DNA of 64,000 nt from Edaphobacter bradus. GTDB taxonomy: Bacteria; Acidobacteriota; Terriglobia; Terriglobales; Acidobacteriaceae. The stretch is taken from contig NZ_JAGSYF010000002.1 in assembly GCF_025685645.1 (NCBI RefSeq), positions 992,907 through 1,056,906 of the forward strand, in the 5' to 3' direction. Position numbers and translations under genes: made by a program. The notes beneath the pieces are model-generated. The model was not told the DNA's origin, did no database searches, and worked only from the letters and a program-made list of their open reading frames with translations. Positions 60,172 through 64,000 of this stretch are shown here, in pieces (position 1 is the stretch's first letter; every line of letters starts with the position of its first letter).

Positions 60172-61101
60172 ATGGATTGGCTTAGTCGACTTCTGGACAT
60201 CGTCCCTGTCAGCGGCCGCCTCGAGGTCCGCTGCCTTTATGCCGCTCCATGGCGGCTGGTTATGGCGCAATCCAGCCCGGGCGAGATCCCCTATCACCTC
60301 GTGGTCGAAGGGTCGGCCATGCTGGAAGATCCCGCCGGGGGCCCACCGAAACGGCTCCGTACAGGCGATATGTTGTTGCTCCCCCACGGCCGCGCCCATA
60401 CGCTGCACGACGGCAGCGGTGCGCCGCCTGTTCCGGCGCACCCGCACGTAATCATGAACCTGATCATCGATCAGAACAAAGGAACGGGAGATTCGCTCGA
60501 CATGCTGTGCGGGCGCTTCATCCTTACTCCGCCTCACGATCGCTTATTGAGCGACTACCTGCCGGATGATCTCGTGGTTCGTTCAGGCGGTCACAGCACC
60601 GAGGCCGGAGGGCAGTTGGCAGCTCTGATCGCGTTGATGAGGACAGAGGCAACTCACGAAAGCCTAGGCGGACACGCCATGCTGAATGCGCTATCCGCAG
60701 CCATGTTTGCTCTGGCCCTGCGCGTTGCCAGCGAATCAAAGACCGTGCCCACCGGATTGCTGTCCGTGGTCAGTCAGCCACGGCTCGCGCCCGCTCTCAC
60801 GGCGATGCTGCAGGAGCCGGGGCACGCCTGGACCCTGCCCGAACTGGCCCGGCTCTGCCATATGTCGAGGGCAACCTTCGTGCGTCACTTCCAGCAAAGC
60901 ATGGGACGCTCGGCCACAGATCTGCTGATGGATATCCGCTTGACCCTGGCTGCTGATGAGCTGCGAAGATCGTCTGCCTCGGTCAGTGTTGTAGCAGAGG
61001 CAGCGGGCTATCAGTCCGATGCCGCCTTCCAGCGTGCCTTCAAACAACGCATGGGAGTGACCCCTGCACGCTGGCGTCGCGAGGGACTTACCGCTGAATA
61101 G
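60172..61101 (+). CDS. AraC family regulator with cupin sensor
   Basis: 309 residues. The N-terminal cupin_6-type sensor (about 15-190; YHLVVEGSAMLED, LRTGDMLLLPHGRAHTLHD) precedes two AraC HTH modules (about 205-305; LPELARLCHMSRATFVRHFQ and VSVVAEAAGYQSDAAFQRAF). Sensor and DNA-binding parts are intact. The last 155 bases of its HTH are duplicated at 63784-63938. GAGGA stands near the ATG. The ligand is unknown. Confidence 0.93.
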   Translation: MDWLSRLLDIVPVSGRLEVRCLYAAPWRLVMAQSSPGEIPYHLVVEGSAMLEDPAGGPPKRLRTGDMLLLPHGRAHTLHDGSGAPPVPAHPHVIMNLIIDQNKGTGDSLDMLCGRFILTPPHDRLLSDYLPDDLVVRSGGHSTEAGGQLAALIALMRTEATHESLGGHAMLNALSAAMFALALRVASESKTVPTGLLSVVSQPRLAPALTAMLQEPGHAWTLPELARLCHMSRATFVRHFQQSMGRSATDLLMDIRLTLAADELRRSSASVSVVAEAAGYQSDAAFQRAFKQRMGVTPARWRREGLTAE

Positions 61102-61502
61102 CGATAAGATCCAAACTGCGACGGTCTCGGTCGGACACTCAGTGATCACTCCCAGCTCAGCACCTTCTGCGAATAGTGGAATATAAGCGCGTTTATAGGA
61201 ACCTATCGGAACAAGGCGCCGGTCGGCAGGTTGCACGCGGCGTACTAAAAAAAAGCGGCCACCCTCCCGAAAGGTGGCCCATCTAATTGGGGGGGGCTAC
61301 CAAGATCCTCTCGCACTTACTGGATGCCGTCGTTGCGCTTAAGCAAGGAATACCTCACCCGTGAGCCTTCCTCGACGGGAAGTTCAGCGGGGCGTGTAGC
61401 CCGTGTAGAGCAGCGCGGCCTTGTCGTAGGCGTGGCCGGCGGCAGCTTCGGAAGGTGTCGGAGGAGGAGTACCATCGACTTTGCCGCTCAAAGGAATGAG
61501 CC
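61102..61502. other. Gene-free stretch with minus-strand terminator and AP2-like relic
   Basis: Minus-strand codons at about 61387-61460 read EAAAGHAYDKAALLYTGYTP and, after a one-base shift, LNFPSRKAHG, resembling the C-terminal half of an AP2 DNA-binding domain found in some homing-endonuclease proteins. A minus-strand terminator lies downstream of it. No complete gene remains. Confidence 0.4.
61246..61278 (-). terminator. Rho-independent terminator on the minus strand
   Basis: GGCCACC-N9-GGTGGCC hairpin next to an A-run on the plus strand (eight A), which is a U-run in a minus-strand transcript. No complete minus-strand gene lies immediately upstream; it fits the relic at 61350-61490. Confidence 0.75.
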
Positions 61503-61589
61503 ATGACGACCGAGACCAAACACCAGCGGTTCCATGGCTACAACCACGCGGGCCAGTGCGGCACCTGCGGCTACCTGTACCTGACCTGA
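61503..61589 (+). CDS. 28-residue CxxC micro-protein candidate
   Basis: ATG at 61503 with AAAGGA seven bases upstream; product MTTETKHQRFHGYNHAGQ then CGTCGYLYLT. A single CxxC and two His residues suggest a possible metal site. It could also be the degraded start of a longer gene. It precedes the Crp-like regulator by 37 bases in the same direction. Confidence 0.35.
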   Translation: MTTETKHQRFHGYNHAGQCGTCGYLYLT

Positions 61590-61626
61590 CCCTGGAGAAG
61601 CTGGCCCAGCGGAAGGGAGCCGTGCG

Positions 61627-62316
61627 ATGACGGCGAAGCTAGGCGCAAGCGTCATGACCGCCGCTGAGGCTGCGGCCCGTGTGAGCGAACTCGCCCCGAC
61701 CTTTCTGGAAGGGTTAGCCCCACGCGAGGTGGCGGCTGTTCTGGAGGCAGCCAGGCTGCGACGGCTGTGGGCAGGCGCGGTCATTGCACAAGAGGGGGAA
61801 AGCGCGGACGAGGTGTTCCTGCTGCTCGGAGGCCGCGCGCAGCATTTCACTACGACCCGGGAGGGAGACAAGATCGTGGTGGACTCGGTTCTGCCGGGTG
61901 AGATCTCCGGGGGTAGAGCCTTGGTGCAGAAGCCGATGGGCTATCTGGTGAGCACGGAGGCGGTGGCGAATAGCTTAGCCTTGGTGTGGGAGCGCAGTGC
62001 GATCCTTCTGCTGGCGCGACGCTACCCGAGGCTGCTGGAAAACGCGCTGTTGATCGCTTCCGATTATCTGGCGCACTACCGCGACCTCCACGTTGCCGTG
62101 AGCCACGAGACCGCCAGCGAGCGAGTCGAGCGGGTGCTGGAAAAGGCGACGCGAGAGATCGGGCAGAAGGTCCCCGGAGGGATTGAACTCATGATCCGCA
62201 ATGAGGAACTGGCCAACCAGGCGAATGTCACGGTCTTTACCGTCAGTCGGCTGTTGAGCGAGTGGCAACGCAAGGGGTTGCTGGTGAAGGGCCGAGGAAG
62301 GATCGTGATGAAATGA
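61627..62316 (+). CDS. Crp/Fnr family transcriptional regulator
   Basis: 229 residues. The cyclic-nucleotide-binding-like beta-roll spans about 20-140 (AVIAQEGESADEVFLLLGGR, VLPGEISGGRALVQ) and the C-terminal HTH is RNEELANQANVTVFTVSRLL then LLVKGRGRIVM. No N-terminal Cys cluster, so it is not a Fe-S Fnr type; effector unknown. GAAGGGAG precedes the ATG. A small open frame overlaps its stop by four bases. Confidence 0.9.
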   Translation: MTAKLGASVMTAAEAAARVSELAPTFLEGLAPREVAAVLEAARLRRLWAGAVIAQEGESADEVFLLLGGRAQHFTTTREGDKIVVDSVLPGEISGGRALVQKPMGYLVSTEAVANSLALVWERSAILLLARRYPRLLENALLIASDYLAHYRDLHVAVSHETASERVERVLEKATREIGQKVPGGIELMIRNEELANQANVTVFTVSRLLSEWQRKGLLVKGRGRIVMK

Positions 62317-62543
62317 AGTCAAAGACCATCCCCGCCGACGTCAACCGGACGACGTTTGACTGGGGCTCCTGCCGCGCGCGGGGCGAGGCTCTGATGCAAT
62401 TGATTGCAACGCAAGCAATACTTCGGCCTCTGGATGCAGCGCAAAGCCTAACCGCGTCCCGAATTCACCCCTTCAAGGTTTGGAAAGAAATGCGACATAT
62501 TGGCGAGCCGATTGGTACCGACATGTTGGCTTCTCGTCAATAA
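62313..62543 (+). CDS. Small open frame overlapping the Crp-like gene
   Basis: 76 residues beginning MKSKTIPADVNRTTFDWGSC, not recognised. Its ATG overlaps the regulator stop (ATGA), which suggests coupling. Its middle (RPLDAAQSL) is encoded by a 27-base sequence repeated exactly at 63758-63784, so the present 3' half may be recombined. Doubtful as a gene. Confidence 0.35.
   Translation: MKSKTIPADVNRTTFDWGSCRARGEALMQLIATQAILRPLDAAQSLTASRIHPFKVWKEMRHIGEPIGTDMLASRQ
62424..62450. repeat. 27-base direct repeat, left copy
   Basis: Begins CGGCCTCTGGATGCAGCGC; identical to 63758-63784 in the same orientation. The two copies flank the TPR-protein gene. Confidence 0.85.
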
Positions 62544-62619
62544 TCCGAATTGGCAGGAGTAAAGGGGGAGTTTCTTCAGCCCTTGAAAGAGGCTGCCAGG
62601 CAGCTCTCACACAACCGAA

Positions 62620-63609
62620 TCAGGGCCCGTGATCGAGGCCATACACGCTTACCGTGCAATTAGCGCATTTACCACTCTGTTTCTTCAACTGAGCCTCTTC
62701 CACAGCCACTTGCTTCGCCTCGGGCTCACGATGCACCGCCTCCAGATACACCCTGTACTGTTCCAGCACGTTGAGAAGATAGGCGTTATTCTGCGGTGCC
62801 CGTGCCTTCACGATCTCGATGCCCTTCCGCATTTCCTCATCCGGACCATCCTTGATCTCCGCCTTCCACTCCGCGTACCCAAGCGCCATGTGCGCCAATC
62901 CTACCTGCAACGAGTCGGCCGGGAACGCGCCCCTGGCGAGCGACCACGCCTTTCGCGCGTACTCAAGCGAATCACTGCAGCCGCCTCGCGTGCACGTCGC
63001 ATAGGTCAGTGTAAATAGCGTCGCAACGATGTCGTCGGTGTCGGGATTCTTCAGTGCCACCATCTCGTTGTAAGCCTCCAGCGCCTCCCGCCGTGCGCCT
63101 TTGTACTTATGCATCGCAACATGCAGTCCGGCCAGATGTACCTTACCGCGCGCAATCTCAAGTGGGTCGCCGAGCTTCTCGCGAATCGCAAGCGCGCGCT
63201 TGCAGCACCGTTCAGAGGCGTCATAATTGCCCATCATGCCGTACAGCGATCCCAGGTTGTCGAGCACAACTGCGTAATCCACTCTCTCTGACGATGAAGG
63301 CTCAAGCAGTGGAAGGGCATGGTTGTAAGCATCCTCGGCCCGCCCGAGTGCGGACTCATCTTGGTAGTCCGACGCAAGCTTCGCCCATAACCTTCCCATC
63401 ATCAGCGGCTCGAGCCCTTGATGCTCACTGTCGTGAATCAAGGCGAGTTCCTGAGCAATCTGCTGATCAAGCGAACTGGAATTGGCAGTCGCCTGAAGCT
63501 CAATAGTTTCGCCTTGTGTCTGACGTCGTCCGGTGACTGGCGAAATACCAACTGACGCGCTAACTAGTGCGAGCACTGAGAGAACCAACAACGTACGCGG
63601 TTTCTTCAT
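62620..63609 (-). CDS. Secreted tetratricopeptide-repeat protein
   Basis: 329 residues with a signal peptide (ends near SASVGISPVTG). The helical repeat region has TPR-type units: YAVVLDNLGSLYGMMGNYDA, SERCCKRALAIREKLG, LEIARGKVHLAGLHVAMHKY and VGLAHMALGYAEWKAEI. The C-terminus has a CANC motif and further Cys residues occur in CTRGGC. It is a scaffold for protein interaction; partners unknown. It lies between 27-base direct repeats and near a duplicated AraC fragment, so it may have been inserted there. Confidence 0.82.
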   Translation of the reverse strand: MKKPRTLLVLSVLALVSASVGISPVTGRRQTQGETIELQATANSSSLDQQIAQELALIHDSEHQGLEPLMMGRLWAKLASDYQDESALGRAEDAYNHALPLLEPSSSERVDYAVVLDNLGSLYGMMGNYDASERCCKRALAIREKLGDPLEIARGKVHLAGLHVAMHKYKGARREALEAYNEMVALKNPDTDDIVATLFTLTYATCTRGGCSDSLEYARKAWSLARGAFPADSLQVGLAHMALGYAEWKAEIKDGPDEEMRKGIEIVKARAPQNNAYLLNVLEQYRVYLEAVHREPEAKQVAVEEAQLKKQSGKCANCTVSVYGLDHGP

Positions 63610-63757
63610 CGCAACTCCTCTAACGGCCTAACGGATTAGGGGAGGTCACGCGATAATAAGGAAATTCCCGCGCTAGATCGTTGCTTAAGCGCAATGATGG
63701 ATCGTCTCCTGCTACCTGGTGTCGCGACCCTTGGCTGTTACTCGACGGCCCTGAAGC

Positions 63758-63784
63758 CGGCCTCTGGATGCAGCGCAAAGCCTA
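63758..63784. repeat. 27-base direct repeat, right copy
   Basis: Identical to 62424-62450. Its last bases overlap the first base of the duplicated AraC fragment (63784). Confidence 0.85.
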
Positions 63785-63948
63785 TGGATATCCGCATGAC
63801 TCTGGCTGCTGATGAGCTACGAAGATCGTCTGCCTCGGTCAGTGTTGTAGCAGAGGCAGCAGGCTATCAGTCCGACGCCGCATTCCAGCGTGCCTTCAAA
63901 CAACGCATGGGAGTGACCCCCGCACGCTGGTGTCGCGATTGCAAATGA
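63784..63948 (+). pseudogene. Duplicated C-terminal HTH fragment of AraC gene
   Basis: 63784-63938 matches 60928-61082 with 8 mismatches and no gap, encoding MDIRMTLAADELRRSSASVS and the second HTH (VVAEAAGYQSDAAFQRAF). The frame is open from 63694 but the upstream residues are unrelated, so sensor and first HTH are missing. It ends at 63948 with a different tail (CRDCK). Confidence 0.85.
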
Positions 63949-64000
63949 CAATTGCTAAAGCCAGTGCGGTCCAACTAAGTCCCGTCCGCTATAGTCGCGA

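Overview
The window is a high-GC chromosomal segment of a soil-type Acidobacteriota (Terriglobia, Acidobacteriaceae-like). This is an inference from gene content: a DUF4382 lipoprotein pair, an S53 sedolisin with Ig-like repeats, acidobacterial kinase-TPR and multihaem cytochrome-TPR proteins, a DUF1080 protein, a FecR/DUF6600 protein, and many dispersed hairpin repeats. No rRNA, tRNA, CRISPR array or intact transposase was found.

Layout. 1-4400: aromatic/branched amino-acid cluster on the plus strand (trpA 3' part, chorismate mutase, type I-beta DAHP synthase, prephenate dehydrogenase, threonine deaminase). 4632-7348: D-Ala-D-Ala ligase carrying a repeat inserted in frame, and a GNAT protein. 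7775-21222: mainly exported proteins (two DUF4382 paralogues, a beta-helix protein, a FecR-domain protein, a sedolisin), with a MarR-ClC operon and an ArsR-SRPBCC operon between them. 21252-28197: YchF, a divergent CGNR regulator/EamA exporter pair, DUF1080, two small secreted proteins and a Bax-inhibitor-like protein. 28198-36499: OmpA-like protein, beta-propeller protein, VOC protein and a low-GC accessory patch (zeta-toxin-like P-loop protein, PD-(D/E)XK-like protein, small membrane protein) separated by repeat-rich DNA. 36538-46176: asnS, a seven-haem cytochrome, sugar-phosphate isomerase-like protein, SGNH hydrolase, Rossmann protein, glnA and an alpha/beta hydrolase. 46300-54000: TetR with a divergent AhpD-like gene, DUF1348, DUF4126, ruvB, murQ, a zinc alcohol dehydrogenase and a class A beta-lactamase. 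54037-64000: Ser/Thr kinase-TPR, amidohydrolase, AraC and Crp regulators, a TPR protein, and a zone of gene relics and duplications.

How parts fit. Four local regulators (MarR, ArsR, CGNR, TetR) each have a palindromic site in the expected promoter position next to a probable target gene. The most unusual feature is a family of double-hairpin repeats (eight copies, all in the same orientation) whose stem sequences change while pairing is kept; one copy is translated inside ddl. Relics of DinB, a small membrane protein, asnS and araC show repeated small duplications and deletions. The 34-36.5 kb patch is the best candidate for an undescribed system, but its function is inference only.
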